From Bacteroidales bacterium (GTDB taxonomy: Bacteria; Bacteroidota; Bacteroidia; Bacteroidales; UBA3824), in the NCBI GenBank assembly GCA_017541145.1, contig JAFXZT010000134.1, positions 27,505-91,504 of the forward strand: a DNA stretch of 64,000 nucleotides. Direction: 5' to 3'. The position numbers and the translations under genes are program-made. Below, one piece after another: positions 26,228 to 34,872 of this stretch (its first letter is position 1; the number at the start of each line of letters is the position of its first letter). The notes beneath the pieces are model-generated. The model worked only from the letters and a program-made list of their open reading frames with translations. It ran no database searches and had not been told where the DNA came from.

Positions 26228-26308
26228 GAGTGTTGAGTGCTGTGGTGCCGTGGGTGCAAACCCACGGATGATTGTGAGTACAAATCCTCTGATTGATTGT
26301 GAACACTC
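26228..26308. repeat. Palindromic REP/MITE-like element
   Basis: GAGTGTT at 26228-26234 and AACACTC at 26302-26308 are inverted ends. Inside, CCGTGGGT at 26248-26255 pairs with ACCCACGG at 26260-26267 around GCAA. Two similar blocks (GTGCAAACCCACGG..GATTGTGA and GTACAAATCCTCTG..GATTGTGA) follow one another. This is the look of a small interspersed repeat. It sits in the 400-bp gene-free stretch 26149-26554, which otherwise holds only A+T-rich sequence and a terminator. Confidence 0.6.
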
Positions 26309-26476
26309 GCTTTATATTTAGAATCCTAATTTTGAAGTGATGTTATATCTCGATATTTGTTAGTATTTCTGTATAGTATTGTTGAAATTTTATTTGTTTG
26401 TATAGCGATGTAGTTTTGGATTCTGTTAAATTTTTAGTTATTGTAAGATGATGTTTGTAAAATATCATAATTAAAA

Positions 26477-26504
26477 AGCCTGTGATACATGGAGTATCGC
26501 AGGC
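26477..26504 (-). terminator. Terminator of the SiaC-like gene
   Basis: AGCCTGTGATAC at 26477-26488 pairs with GTATCGCAGGCT at 26493-26504 (one G-U pair). On the minus strand TTTTTAATT follows. Confidence 0.85.
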
Positions 26505-26554
26505 TAAAAAATAAATTATGTGCAATAAAATTACTAGAGTATAGAATTATGTGA

Positions 26555-26944
26555 TTATATACTTTTTTTGTATTCTTTGGAATGGTGAAATTCAAATTGC
26601 ATTTCCAATACGTCTTGAAAATCTTGACCGTATTCCAAAAGTTCGTCGTCGTCGTAATACCATTTGATGGTGACGTCGTATCCTGTTTTTTTCAGTGTGC
26701 TGAAATATTCGAGGAATCTGATTAAATATTTTGCGGAACTTGAATTGAAATATTCAAAGTTTACAACTACTTCGGTGTGTGCACTTGGATTCTGAATATA
26801 TTCTTCAATCCATTCAATTAAAGGTCTGTATACACTTTCGGTGTTTTCCGGTATTGAGCGACCGCCGAGCTCTATCAAACCTTTTTGAGGATCAAGATTG
26901 ACCCAAGGTGTCTTCATGTTTCCTGCGCTTGTTATGTGATCCAT
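26555..26944 (-). CDS. SiaC-family (DUF1987) regulatory phosphoprotein
   Basis: The start is set at the ATG at 26944, because the -7 element at 26992-26985 would place the transcript start at about 26978, so the upstream ATG at 26980 would not be translated. The 129 residues show family features: LDPQKGLIELGGRSIPEN, then YRPLIEWIEEYI, then FEYFNSSSAKYLIR, and the acidic IKWYYDDDELLEYGQD. In Pseudomonas, SiaC is a partner-switch protein phosphorylated by a SiaB kinase and binding a diguanylate cyclase; the phosphorylated residue is in the N-[ST]-S-S segment, here NSSS. No siaA, siaB or siaD homologue is nearby, so the partners here are unknown. Confidence 0.85.
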   Translation of the reverse strand: MDHITSAGNMKTPWVNLDPQKGLIELGGRSIPENTESVYRPLIEWIEEYIQNPSAHTEVVVNFEYFNSSSAKYLIRFLEYFSTLKKTGYDVTIKWYYDDDELLEYGQDFQDVLEMQFEFHHSKEYKKSI

Positions 26945-26984
26945 GATGGTTGATTTGTATCTGTTATTATTATCTTTCAATTTG

Positions 26985-26992
26985 CAAATATA
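26985..26992 (-). promoter_or_regulatory. -7 element of the SiaC-like gene
   Basis: CAAATATA on the plus strand reads TATATTTG on the minus strand. It fixes the start codon at 26944 rather than 26980. Confidence 0.6.
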
Positions 26993-27051
26993 TCTATATT
27001 TGCGATTTTTTCAAATTTATTTTCTTAAAAAATCTGAATTTTTGATTTTTT

Positions 27052-28983
27052 TTAGTTCTTTGCGATGTTTTCCATGATTTTTTCAAGTGCATCCAAATTG
27101 TCCTTGCTTGAGATTTTCTCTTTGGATTCGTACATTTTGTCTATGACATCTTTGTATGTTTGGATTACTTTGAATCTTTTTATTTTCATGGATGAGTTCA
27201 ACATCTGGTTTTGCTCTGTAAATGTTTCGGGCAAAATCCTGAATACTGACGGTATCCATTGTGGCGGAAATGCTTTTTTGTATGCGATGTCGTTTGTGAA
27301 TTTGTAAAACGATTTGCCTATTACGTCGAGTATTTCTTTGGTTGTGACTTTGTTTTTTTGTATGTAATTTTTTATTCGTACTTGGTCGAGTGTTATTAGT
27401 GCTGATGTGTATTTGCTGTGGTCGCAATAGAGTACGCATTGATGTATAAATTCGGAGCATGTACATATTGCGTCTTCTATTTCTTCGGGTGAATATTTTT
27501 CGCCGTCTTTGCTTATCAACAGTGCTCTTTCTCTGCCGGTTACGAACAAAAATCCGTCTTTGTCGATGTATCCCATGTCGCCGGTATGCAGACGGCCTTG
27601 TTCATCGATTACTTCTTTGGTGGCTTCTTGGTTTTTGTAATATCCTTTCATTACGTTGTGACCTTCTACAACGATATATCCGGTTTCGCCTCGCGGTACT
27701 TCGTTGTTGTTGGCATCAAGTATTTTGCAATCTATACCTGAAAGTATTCCGCCTGATGAGCCGAATTTGTGATTGTGTCTTTGGTTTACGCTTACTATCG
27801 GCGATGCTTCTGATAGTCCGTAACCTTGCATGATTGGCAGTCCGATGCAGTTGAAAAATTTTTGCTGTTTGATTTCGAGCATTGCACCGCCGCCGATAAA
27901 GAATTTGAAATTTTTGCCTAACATCTTGCGTATTTTGCTGAATATCATTCTGTCGGCTAATTTATAAATCGGGTAACGGAATATTTTTTTCAGCAGATTC
28001 GGTTTTTTGTAGCCGTCGCCGAAATATATCATTCCGTTTTTTAATCCTTTTTTGAATATCCAATATGTCAGTTTACCTTGTTTTTCTACAGTTTCGTAAA
28101 TCTTTCGCATGAAGTTGCCGGTAACAGTCGGTACTGTTAACATCATATCCGGTTCTACTTCTTTGATATTCGGGAAGATGTTTTTCAGTTGGTTTCTCAT
28201 GCCGCCTCTTGAATCTACGAAATATATCGACATGCTGCAAAATACTGCAAGGTAAAAACATATTGTATGCGCAAATGAATGGTCTAACGGCAGTATCACA
28301 AGCGATTTCAAATCGTTTTCCATTCTGAAATATTGTGCTGCATCTATTGCATTTGCCCAATAGTTGAGGTGTGTAAGCATTATGCCTTTTGGATTTCCGG
28401 TGGTTCCCGATGTGTAACTGATTGTTACAACGTCGTCTTCTACTACGCTGTTGATTCTTTTTCGGAGTTCGTCTTCGTATTTTGCTTTGTTTTGTTCTCC
28501 TGAAGTTAATAAATCACTGAATAGTATTGTTTCGGGTAATGCTTTGATATATGCTTGATAGTCAAAATCCTTTTCGTCAATATAGATTATTTTTACGTTC
28601 ATTTTGCTGAGTTTTTCACTCATTTCAAGAATTTTGGATATACAGTTTTGTGAAATTATGACATATTTACATTCCGAATGTTCTATTCTGTATGCGATTT
28701 CTTCGGATTGTAGTTTTGTGCTTAACGGTACGCATATAGCTTTGGTTTTTAATATCGCGTATTCTGATATTATCCACCTGCAGCGGCCTTCTGATATTAT
28801 CGCTATTTTGTCTTGGGGCTTTATTCCTTCTTGTATCAGTCCTATTGCAAGATCCGATGAATATTTTTCTACTTCGTTGAAAGTAAGACCTTTCCAACCG
28901 TTGTCAGTTTTGTCTGCGATGTATATTTTGTCTTTGAATTTCTCAGATGCTGTTGTAAGCATCTCCAAAACTGTTCGTTTCAT
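27052..28983 (-). CDS. Long-chain acyl-CoA synthetase (AMP-forming)
   Basis: This adenylate-forming enzyme activates fatty acids to acyl-CoA with ATP. The P-loop-like motif ISYTSGTTGNPKGIMLTH is at about residue 190-207, the A5 motif is MQGYGLSEASPI, A7 is LHTGDMGYID, and the hinge and A10 regions follow (TGRERALLISKDGEKYSPEEIE). At 643 residues with an insertion (YFGDGYKKPNLLKKIF) it fits the long-chain FadD15/AMP-binding subgroup of Bacteroidota rather than E. coli FadD. There is no clear membrane helix; it likely works at the inner face of the membrane in lipid recycling or uptake. It is monocistronic; no promoter consensus is obvious. Confidence 0.92.
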   Translation of the reverse strand: MKRTVLEMLTTASEKFKDKIYIADKTDNGWKGLTFNEVEKYSSDLAIGLIQEGIKPQDKIAIISEGRCRWIISEYAILKTKAICVPLSTKLQSEEIAYRIEHSECKYVIISQNCISKILEMSEKLSKMNVKIIYIDEKDFDYQAYIKALPETILFSDLLTSGEQNKAKYEDELRKRINSVVEDDVVTISYTSGTTGNPKGIMLTHLNYWANAIDAAQYFRMENDLKSLVILPLDHSFAHTICFYLAVFCSMSIYFVDSRGGMRNQLKNIFPNIKEVEPDMMLTVPTVTGNFMRKIYETVEKQGKLTYWIFKKGLKNGMIYFGDGYKKPNLLKKIFRYPIYKLADRMIFSKIRKMLGKNFKFFIGGGAMLEIKQQKFFNCIGLPIMQGYGLSEASPIVSVNQRHNHKFGSSGGILSGIDCKILDANNNEVPRGETGYIVVEGHNVMKGYYKNQEATKEVIDEQGRLHTGDMGYIDKDGFLFVTGRERALLISKDGEKYSPEEIEDAICTCSEFIHQCVLYCDHSKYTSALITLDQVRIKNYIQKNKVTTKEILDVIGKSFYKFTNDIAYKKAFPPQWIPSVFRILPETFTEQNQMLNSSMKIKRFKVIQTYKDVIDKMYESKEKISSKDNLDALEKIMENIAKN

Positions 28984-29037
28984 ATTATGTTTTTTAGTTT
29001 TTTTCTACACAAATCAAAAGCTAAGTTATAAAAAAAA

Positions 29038-30126
29038 TTATCTGGAATAAAAAACTTTTCCGAAAATTTTTCCAGGTATTTTATAGTTTACAGAGTTTAA
29101 TATTATACTATCACTTATTTTGTAATCTCCTTCCGAATTGTTTTTTACATCGATTTCGGTTTCTATTGATTGTATAGCGTATTTGTTGTTGTTTTTTGCG
29201 TAACTAAGTTTACAATTGATAGTTGCGATATTTTGCGGAGAGTTTTTCAGCGACAGTGCTACCGGTGAAAAGTTTTTTACAGTCATCGTATAATCCGCAG
29301 CAGTTACGGCGTTGTCGGATTTTTTTACAGTAATTGTTCCGGAATATTTTTCTGTGTTTAACGCGCCGGAATTTGCGAGTTTCGGTTTGTTGCATGTAAA
29401 TTCTATTACATATTGTTCCGAGGTTTCTGATTTGATTTTGAAATCAAAGTCGCTAAAATTGTAACTGTTCATTACATTTAGTTCGTATCGCATGATATCA
29501 AATGTTGAAGTAAAGTCAAAAGTATTGATACCGGTCTCAAAATCATTTACTTTGTAGTCTCTTGTGATATTAGAAAATTTGTAATTGAGAGCTGCGTATG
29601 CATTCGATTTTTCGCTTCGATTGTATCCTTCGCTGTCGTAAGCATTGAAATTGTAAGTAGAATTTCTTGTAACAGTTCCTTTTTTGTAAATTGATTTGTA
29701 AGTGCCGGAATATGCAAAATCTTTGTTAACATAATTGTTTTCGAATTTTTCCAATACGTTTTTCAAAACTTTTCTTCCTGCCTCGCTTTTGTCGGTAATT
29801 ACAACTTCTTCTATCTTGAGGTCTACGGGCTGAAGTTTTATTTCAAAATGCGAATCTGTAATTTCAGAAATTTTTATTGACTTTGGAGAATATCCTACCG
29901 AAGAGAACGCTAAGTTTCTGTTAGTCAAATTTTCAGGAACGCTCAATTTAAATTCTCCGTTAATATCTGAAATAGTTCCGATAGTTTCGCCTGAAATTGC
30001 GATATTTACAAAAGGCATAGCTTCGCCGGTCTTGGAATCTGTAACAACGCCTTCCAAAACAGTTTGTGAAAATCCCAATGCCGATACGGTTGACATTGCA
30101 AGTGTTAATATTAATTTTTTTAGCAT
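29038..30126 (-). CDS. Exported protein with CarboxypepD_reg-like domain
   Basis: A signal peptide (1-20, ending GFSQ) leads to the beta-sandwich carboxypeptidase regulatory-like domain (about 21-105; LEGVVTDSKTGEAMPFVNI, GTISDINGEFKLSVP). This domain is found at the front of many Bacteroidota outer-membrane proteins. The remaining 250 residues (from LKNVLEKFENNYVNK) are beta-rich, with repeated short strands, similar to the N-terminal half of DUF5686-type proteins, but the long C-terminal barrel is absent. It may be a periplasmic or surface protein of its own or a shortened relative. It is divergent from the OmpA lipoprotein gene, and its -7 element is at 30150-30157. Confidence 0.75.
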   Translation of the reverse strand: MLKKLILTLAMSTVSALGFSQTVLEGVVTDSKTGEAMPFVNIAISGETIGTISDINGEFKLSVPENLTNRNLAFSSVGYSPKSIKISEITDSHFEIKLQPVDLKIEEVVITDKSEAGRKVLKNVLEKFENNYVNKDFAYSGTYKSIYKKGTVTRNSTYNFNAYDSEGYNRSEKSNAYAALNYKFSNITRDYKVNDFETGINTFDFTSTFDIMRYELNVMNSYNFSDFDFKIKSETSEQYVIEFTCNKPKLANSGALNTEKYSGTITVKKSDNAVTAADYTMTVKNFSPVALSLKNSPQNIATINCKLSYAKNNNKYAIQSIETEIDVKNNSEGDYKISDSIILNSVNYKIPGKIFGKVFYSR

Positions 30127-30149
30127 AATTCTCAGTTTTTATAATTCCC

Positions 30150-30157
30150 CCAAAAAT
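30150..30157 (-). promoter_or_regulatory. -7 element of the CarboxypepD_reg gene
   Basis: CAAAAATA on the plus strand reads TATTTTTG on the minus strand, 24 bp upstream of the start codon. Confidence 0.55.
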
Positions 30158-30212
30158 ACAACATTTTTTATTAATGTTTGCTAAAAAATTTTATCTCCTC
30201 GAAAAAAATCTC

Positions 30213-30220
30213 TACATTTG
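30213..30220 (+). promoter_or_regulatory. -7 element of the OmpA-DUF4834 operon
   Basis: TACATTTG lies 26 bp before the ATG at 30246, in the divergent promoter region with the gene ending the minus-strand block. Confidence 0.6.
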
Positions 30221-30245
30221 ATAAATTTTAAAATTGTAATATATA

Positions 30246-31103
30246 ATGAAACGCATTGCTAAAGTATTAATATTTGTTGTAATAGGTTCGTCATTTATGA
30301 TGAATTCGTGTATTGTTACAAAAAAGAAGTATGATGAAGCGGTTGCAAATGGAAAAAAATCTTTGGATTCGTTGAACAAAGTTTTTGATAAAACTGTTGC
30401 CGGTTTCAACAATTCTACCAATTCATTGAAAATCAATAATACTTCAAAAGATCTTACTGTTGATAGTCTTAATAAAGAAAATCAGAAACTTGCAGGCGAT
30501 AAAGCAACTCTTAATCAGAGCCTTATAAATACAATAAATGATTACAAAGCCGAGCAGGCAAAACTCTCTCAAAAAACTCGTACTGCCGACAGCTTGATGA
30601 ATATTCTTAGTTTGAAAGCTTCGCAAGAAGATTCTGTAAGAAATCTCAATCAGTCTCAAGTCAACGAGCTAAACTCGATGTTGCTTACTATACAGAAACA
30701 ACTTAACGGTGTAAATCAAAGTGAGGCTTATGCACAAATAGTTGGTTCTAACGTAGTTGTAACATTTGGTAATGATTATTTGTTTAAAGCCGCTACTTCC
30801 AACGAAATTTCTGTAAAAGGTGCGGCAACTCTAAAAAAAGTTTCAGCCGTTTTTACATTGTTTGACCAATGTCGTGTACATGTAATAAGCAATACCGACA
30901 ACAACGGACAGTCAAAAACATTGTTGGAACTCAGTGCAAAACGTGCAGCCGCAGTTGTTACAACTATAGCAAGCAATTGCACACTTCCCGGTACAGCATA
31001 TACCGCTTCAGGTCGCGGGATGTATAGTCCTCTTGTAGCCAATAATTCCGATGCTAACAAGAAGAAAAACCGCCGTACCGATTTGATTATTATTATGAAC
31101 TAA
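30246..31103 (+). CDS. OmpA-family lipoprotein
   Basis: Residues 1-21 form a lipoprotein signal with lipobox MNSC. A long coiled-coil-like helical region (about 30-155) rich in Asn, Lys and Ser-Leu heptads spans the periplasm. The C-terminal OmpA-like peptidoglycan-binding domain (about 160-285) shows LFKAATSNEIS, VHVISNTDNNGQ, LSAKRAAAVVTTI and KKKNRRTDLIIIMN; the D and R residues that bind diaminopimelate are kept. It should tether the outer membrane to peptidoglycan. It heads a plus-strand group with the DUF4834 gene 37 bp after its stop. Confidence 0.9.
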   Translation: MKRIAKVLIFVVIGSSFMMNSCIVTKKKYDEAVANGKKSLDSLNKVFDKTVAGFNNSTNSLKINNTSKDLTVDSLNKENQKLAGDKATLNQSLINTINDYKAEQAKLSQKTRTADSLMNILSLKASQEDSVRNLNQSQVNELNSMLLTIQKQLNGVNQSEAYAQIVGSNVVVTFGNDYLFKAATSNEISVKGAATLKKVSAVFTLFDQCRVHVISNTDNNGQSKTLLELSAKRAAAVVTTIASNCTLPGTAYTASGRGMYSPLVANNSDANKKKNRRTDLIIIMN

Positions 31104-31140
31104 ATCGGAATTTTATCTTTAAGAAAAAAGGAATAAAATT

Positions 31141-31440
31141 ATGTTGTTGACAATTTTTATGTTTTTTGTTTTGGTTATATTATTGGTGTTGTTACTTGTA
31201 AGACTTGTTTTTGCAGGTATTGCTCAAAGAATAGAATCAAACCAAAAACAATACTTTGATAATAAAGGTACAAACACAAACTTCGGTTACAATAATTTCT
31301 ATCAGAATAACAAAGAAACTTCCGGTGGAAATGCTAATAATGTAAGAATTTACAAAAATTCTGAACAACCTAAAAAGCAATCAAAAAAAGATTTGCTTAA
31401 AAACTTTGGTGATTATACAGATTACGAAGAAATTAAATAA
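31141..31440 (+). CDS. Small membrane protein, DUF4834-like
   Basis: This 99-residue protein has a single N-terminal hydrophobic helix (about 2-26), an Asn/Gln-rich middle part and a basic stretch (PKKQSKKDLLKNFG). It ends in GDYTDYEEIK, an ending typical of DUF4834 proteins of Bacteroidota. Function is unknown. It starts 37 bp after the OmpA gene with an AAAGGA-like stretch 8 bp before the ATG, and it is 17 bp upstream of the dCMP deaminase gene, so it is likely in that operon. Confidence 0.75.
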   Translation: MLLTIFMFFVLVILLVLLLVRLVFAGIAQRIESNQKQYFDNKGTNTNFGYNNFYQNNKETSGGNANNVRIYKNSEQPKKQSKKDLLKNFGDYTDYEEIK

Positions 31441-31457
31441 TAATTTTTGATACAATT

Positions 31458-31898
31458 ATGGACAAGCAAGAGGCATTGGATCGACGTTATTTGAGAATGG
31501 CGCGAATCTGGGCGGAAAATTCTTATTGTACCCGTCGCAAAGTCGGAGCATTGATTGTGAAAGACAAGATGATAATCTCCGACGGTTACAACGGTACGCC
31601 ATCGGGATTTGAAAATGTTTGCGAACTCGACGACGGTACTACAAAACCGTATGTACTTCATGCCGAGGCAAATGCCATTACAAAGGTTGCAAAAAGTAAC
31701 AATAATTCTACAGGTGCTACACTTTATGTTACAGCATCGCCTTGCTTGGAATGTGCCAAACTTATTATACAAAGTGGAATAAAACGTGTAGTTTACAGCG
31801 AGAAATACAGGCTTGAAGACGGATTGGAACTTCTCAGACGTGCCGGTATTCCTACAGTTTTTATCAATATTCAAGATGTTGATATACAACAAAATTAA
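31458..31898 (+). CDS. dCMP deaminase (ComEB-like)
   Basis: This zinc enzyme of the cytidine/deoxycytidylate deaminase family converts dCMP to dUMP, supplying dTMP synthesis. The zinc site is visible as HAE (H68-E70) and PCLEC (C96, C99). The conserved NGTPSGFENVCE (45-56) and TRRKVGALIVKD (25-36) are also present. At 146 residues the size is normal. It is in a tight run of genes, with 17 bp to the preceding stop and 3 bp to the following S41 peptidase gene. Confidence 0.93.
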   Translation: MDKQEALDRRYLRMARIWAENSYCTRRKVGALIVKDKMIISDGYNGTPSGFENVCELDDGTTKPYVLHAEANAITKVAKSNNNSTGATLYVTASPCLECAKLIIQSGIKRVVYSEKYRLEDGLELLRRAGIPTVFINIQDVDIQQN

Positions 31899-31901
31899 AT
31901 T

Positions 31902-33545
31902 ATGAATTCAAAAAAATATCAACCGCTTCAAGTAATCTTTATTTTTATTTTAGGATTGTTGGTCGGAAAATTTTGTTTCAGTACCAACAAGGATAAGGTA
32001 GAGTTTTCGCTTTTTAATGGCAAACCGTCTAAGTTGCAGACTGTTATCAATCTTATTGACGACAGATATGTAGATGATATTGATGTTGACAGCCTTACGG
32101 AACTGATAATACCGGATATTTTTTCAAAACTTGATCCGCATACCAAGTATTATTCAGCCGAAAAGCGTACCGATGTGGAGCGCAACATCATCGGACATTT
32201 TTGCGGAGTCGGCATCGAATTTAATGTTTCGAATGATACATGTATCGCTCTGAGTATCGTGAAAGACGGTCCGTGCGATTTGGCGGGAATTCTTGCCGGA
32301 GATAATATTTTGAAAATCGATACTGTGGATGTTGTTGGCAGCAATGCCAAAAACTTGGTTTCTAATCTTATGAAAGGCGAGGAGGGAAGCGTTGTACAAG
32401 TAACGGTACATCGTCAGGGCATAGATTCTGCCTTGGTATTTGATGTAGTTCGCGGAGATATTCCAACATATTCAGTACCTGCGGGTTACAAATTGGATTC
32501 TGTAACAGGTTATATCAAAATTACATCCTTTGGTGACAGAACTTACAAAGAATTTGTTGGAAAACTGAAACCGTTGCTCGATTCCGGAATTCAAAATTTA
32601 ATTGTAGATTTGCGTGACAATGGCGGCGGTTTGCTTTATACCGTTCGTGATATTGTTAGCGAAATATTACACACCAATGATACAATAGTTTACACCGAAG
32701 AGCGTCACAAAGACCGTTCTTTGGTTTTGATTGATACCGTATCAAATCCGATTTGTAAAGATCTCAACGTGATTTGTATTGTTAACAGCAATTCTGCTTC
32801 GGCGTCGGAAATTATGGTTGGAGCCATTCAAGACCATGATCGTGGAATAATTCTCGGTCGCAGAACTTTCGGAAAAGGTTTGGTTCAAACTCCGATTTCT
32901 TTTCAGGACAATTCTGTTGTAAGACTTACAACATCGAGATATTATACGCCGTCGGGACGAAGTTTTCAGAAAGCGTATTCCGAATATGACAACGATTTGA
33001 AAAAACGTTTGAAAAATGGTGAGCTTGATAGCGCAAATGCTTTCAGTTACAAAGATTCTACGGTTTATTTTACAAAACACGGTCGCAAGGTATATGCCGG
33101 CGGCGGTGTAATGCCGGATTATTTTGTACCATATTCATATCAATTTAGTAACGGATTGCTTTACAAATTAGATTCTGCGCAATTGTTTTACAAATTTGCA
33201 TCACGTAAATACAATTTGATGGCCGAGAAAGATACAACTATCAGAAATAGTGATAAATACGTTACAGAATTGTTTAGCGACGAGACCAAATTGCTTGATG
33301 ATTTTATATCATTCGCAGCAAGTTACAATGTAAAAATCAATCCTCGCAAAGATAAAAAAGAACTTCAGGATTCTAAGAAATTAATTTTATCGCAAATCAT
33401 GGCGTATTGCTATCATGTGGTAGGCGATGAGGACAATTATTACAAATATTATAACTTCTATAATGCTGATGTAGTAGCAGCCGAGCGGCTTTTTGGTGAT
33501 ATCAACACTTTTAATTTGTTGCTCGGTGCAAATGAAAATAATTAA
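31902..33545 (+). CDS. S41 family C-terminal processing peptidase
   Basis: Residues about 9-26 form an uncleaved signal anchor, placing the enzyme in the periplasm. It is followed by an N-terminal helical part, a PDZ domain (about 98-185; GHFCGVGIEFNV, GPCDLAGILAGDNILKID) and the protease core. The core contains DLRDNGGGLLYTV, the catalytic Ser in NSNSASASE (about 297-304) and the catalytic Lys in RTFGKGLVQ (K325). At 547 residues it belongs to the Bacteroidota tail-specific protease group. Targets are probably envelope proteins. It is transcribed with the deaminase gene upstream and hflX 13 bp downstream. Confidence 0.92.
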   Translation: MNSKKYQPLQVIFIFILGLLVGKFCFSTNKDKVEFSLFNGKPSKLQTVINLIDDRYVDDIDVDSLTELIIPDIFSKLDPHTKYYSAEKRTDVERNIIGHFCGVGIEFNVSNDTCIALSIVKDGPCDLAGILAGDNILKIDTVDVVGSNAKNLVSNLMKGEEGSVVQVTVHRQGIDSALVFDVVRGDIPTYSVPAGYKLDSVTGYIKITSFGDRTYKEFVGKLKPLLDSGIQNLIVDLRDNGGGLLYTVRDIVSEILHTNDTIVYTEERHKDRSLVLIDTVSNPICKDLNVICIVNSNSASASEIMVGAIQDHDRGIILGRRTFGKGLVQTPISFQDNSVVRLTTSRYYTPSGRSFQKAYSEYDNDLKKRLKNGELDSANAFSYKDSTVYFTKHGRKVYAGGGVMPDYFVPYSYQFSNGLLYKLDSAQLFYKFASRKYNLMAEKDTTIRNSDKYVTELFSDETKLLDDFISFAASYNVKINPRKDKKELQDSKKLILSQIMAYCYHVVGDEDNYYKYYNFYNADVVAAERLFGDINTFNLLLGANENN

Positions 33546-33558
33546 AAAAAACTGAACG

Positions 33559-34782
33559 ATGTACGAAACAAAACAAGATAGAGAAGTCGCAATAGTTGTG
33601 GGACTTATCACGCAAGATATTACAGAAGAGAAACTCAACGAATATTTCGACGAGTTGGAATTTCTTGCAAAAACTGCCGATGTGGATTGTGTAAAAAGAT
33701 TTTCACAACGTGCTGAGTATCCGAATCCGAGAATTTATACCGGAGAAGGTAAATTGAAGGAAATTGCTCAGTTTGTGGAAGATAATGAAATAGATGCTTG
33801 TATATTTGACGACGAATTGTCGCCGTCGCAATACAGAAACATCTCTCAGGTTCTAAAATGTAAAATCATAGACCGCAGCAATCTTATACTTGATATTTTT
33901 GCCAAACGAGCACAAACCGCACATTCCAAAACTCAAGTAGAATTGGCTCAGTATCAGTATCTTTTGCCACGACTTGCCGGTATGTGGACACACTTGGAAC
34001 GTCAGAAAGGCGGTATCGGTATGCGTGGTCCGGGTGAAAAAGAAATTGAGACCGACCGTCGTATTGTTCGCGATAGAATTTCCCGTTTAAAAGAGGAATT
34101 GCAACGTATTAACAATCAAAAAAATGTTCAACGAAAAAATCGCGGTAAACTTGTTCGTGTTGCTCTCGTGGGATATACCAACGTCGGAAAATCTACACTT
34201 ATGAATCTTTGGGCTAAGGCGGATGTGTTTGCAGAAAACAAACTTTTTGCTACGTTGGATACCACAGTTAGAAAAGTCGTAGTAAAGAATTTGCCGTTTT
34301 TGCTTTCCGATACAGTAGGTTTTATCCGCAAACTTCCTAAAAACTTGTTTGAGTCTTTCAAATCTACTTTGGACGAAGTAAGTGAGGCTGATATACTTGT
34401 GATTGTTTCTGATATTTCGCATCCGAATTTTGAAGAGCAACTTCAGACTGTAGACCAAACTATAAAAGAAATCACCCAAGAAAACAAAACTACTTTCTTG
34501 GTTTTCAACAAGATTGATAATTACAGTTACGAAAAACTTGATGACGACGATCTTTCGGAACGTCAACTTTGCAACTATTCGCTTGAGGAAATGGAAAATT
34601 ACATCCGTTTGAAATATTCGTCGGTAGCTCCTGTGATTTTTATTTCCGCCAAAAAGAAAATCAATCTTGATGAACTGAAAGACAAAGTTTATACCGAGGC
34701 GCGTCGTATTCATACCGAGCGTTATCCTTACGATGATCTTTTGTATACTGATGTTGACCCCGAAGAAGAGGACGAACAGTAG
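33559..34782 (+). CDS. hflX: Ribosome-associated GTPase HflX
   Basis: The N-terminal HflX domain (residues about 10-190; YTGEGKLKEIAQFV, ERQKGGIGMRGPGEKEIETD) is followed by a TRAFAC GTPase domain. The P-loop is GYTNVGKSTL, G3 DTVGFIRKLP and G4 FNKID. HflX splits stalled 70S ribosomes and is linked to heat stress recovery. The 407-residue length is normal, with an acidic C-terminal tail (DVDPEEEDEQ). It is the last gene of the group running from 30246; the MlaE-like gene that follows has its own -7 element. Confidence 0.95.
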   Translation: MYETKQDREVAIVVGLITQDITEEKLNEYFDELEFLAKTADVDCVKRFSQRAEYPNPRIYTGEGKLKEIAQFVEDNEIDACIFDDELSPSQYRNISQVLKCKIIDRSNLILDIFAKRAQTAHSKTQVELAQYQYLLPRLAGMWTHLERQKGGIGMRGPGEKEIETDRRIVRDRISRLKEELQRINNQKNVQRKNRGKLVRVALVGYTNVGKSTLMNLWAKADVFAENKLFATLDTTVRKVVVKNLPFLLSDTVGFIRKLPKNLFESFKSTLDEVSEADILVIVSDISHPNFEEQLQTVDQTIKEITQENKTTFLVFNKIDNYSYEKLDDDDLSERQLCNYSLEEMENYIRLKYSSVAPVIFISAKKKINLDELKDKVYTEARRIHTERYPYDDLLYTDVDPEEEDEQ

Positions 34783-34838
34783 AAAATCCGATGTCAACAT
34801 CGTAACATAAATTAGCAGTGTCAAACAAAAATAATTGT

Positions 34839-34846
34839 TATCTTTG
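34839..34846 (+). promoter_or_regulatory. -7 element of the MlaE/MlaF-like pair
   Basis: TATCTTTG lies 26 bp before the ATG at 34873; no clear TTG at the right distance. Confidence 0.5.
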
Positions 34847-34872
34847 ACAAAAATTTATTTGTAATATAACAG

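Noticed and set aside
26343..26525. 60-codon minus-strand open frame
   Set aside because: It contains the terminator hairpin of the SiaC-like gene, has no start signal and no family features.
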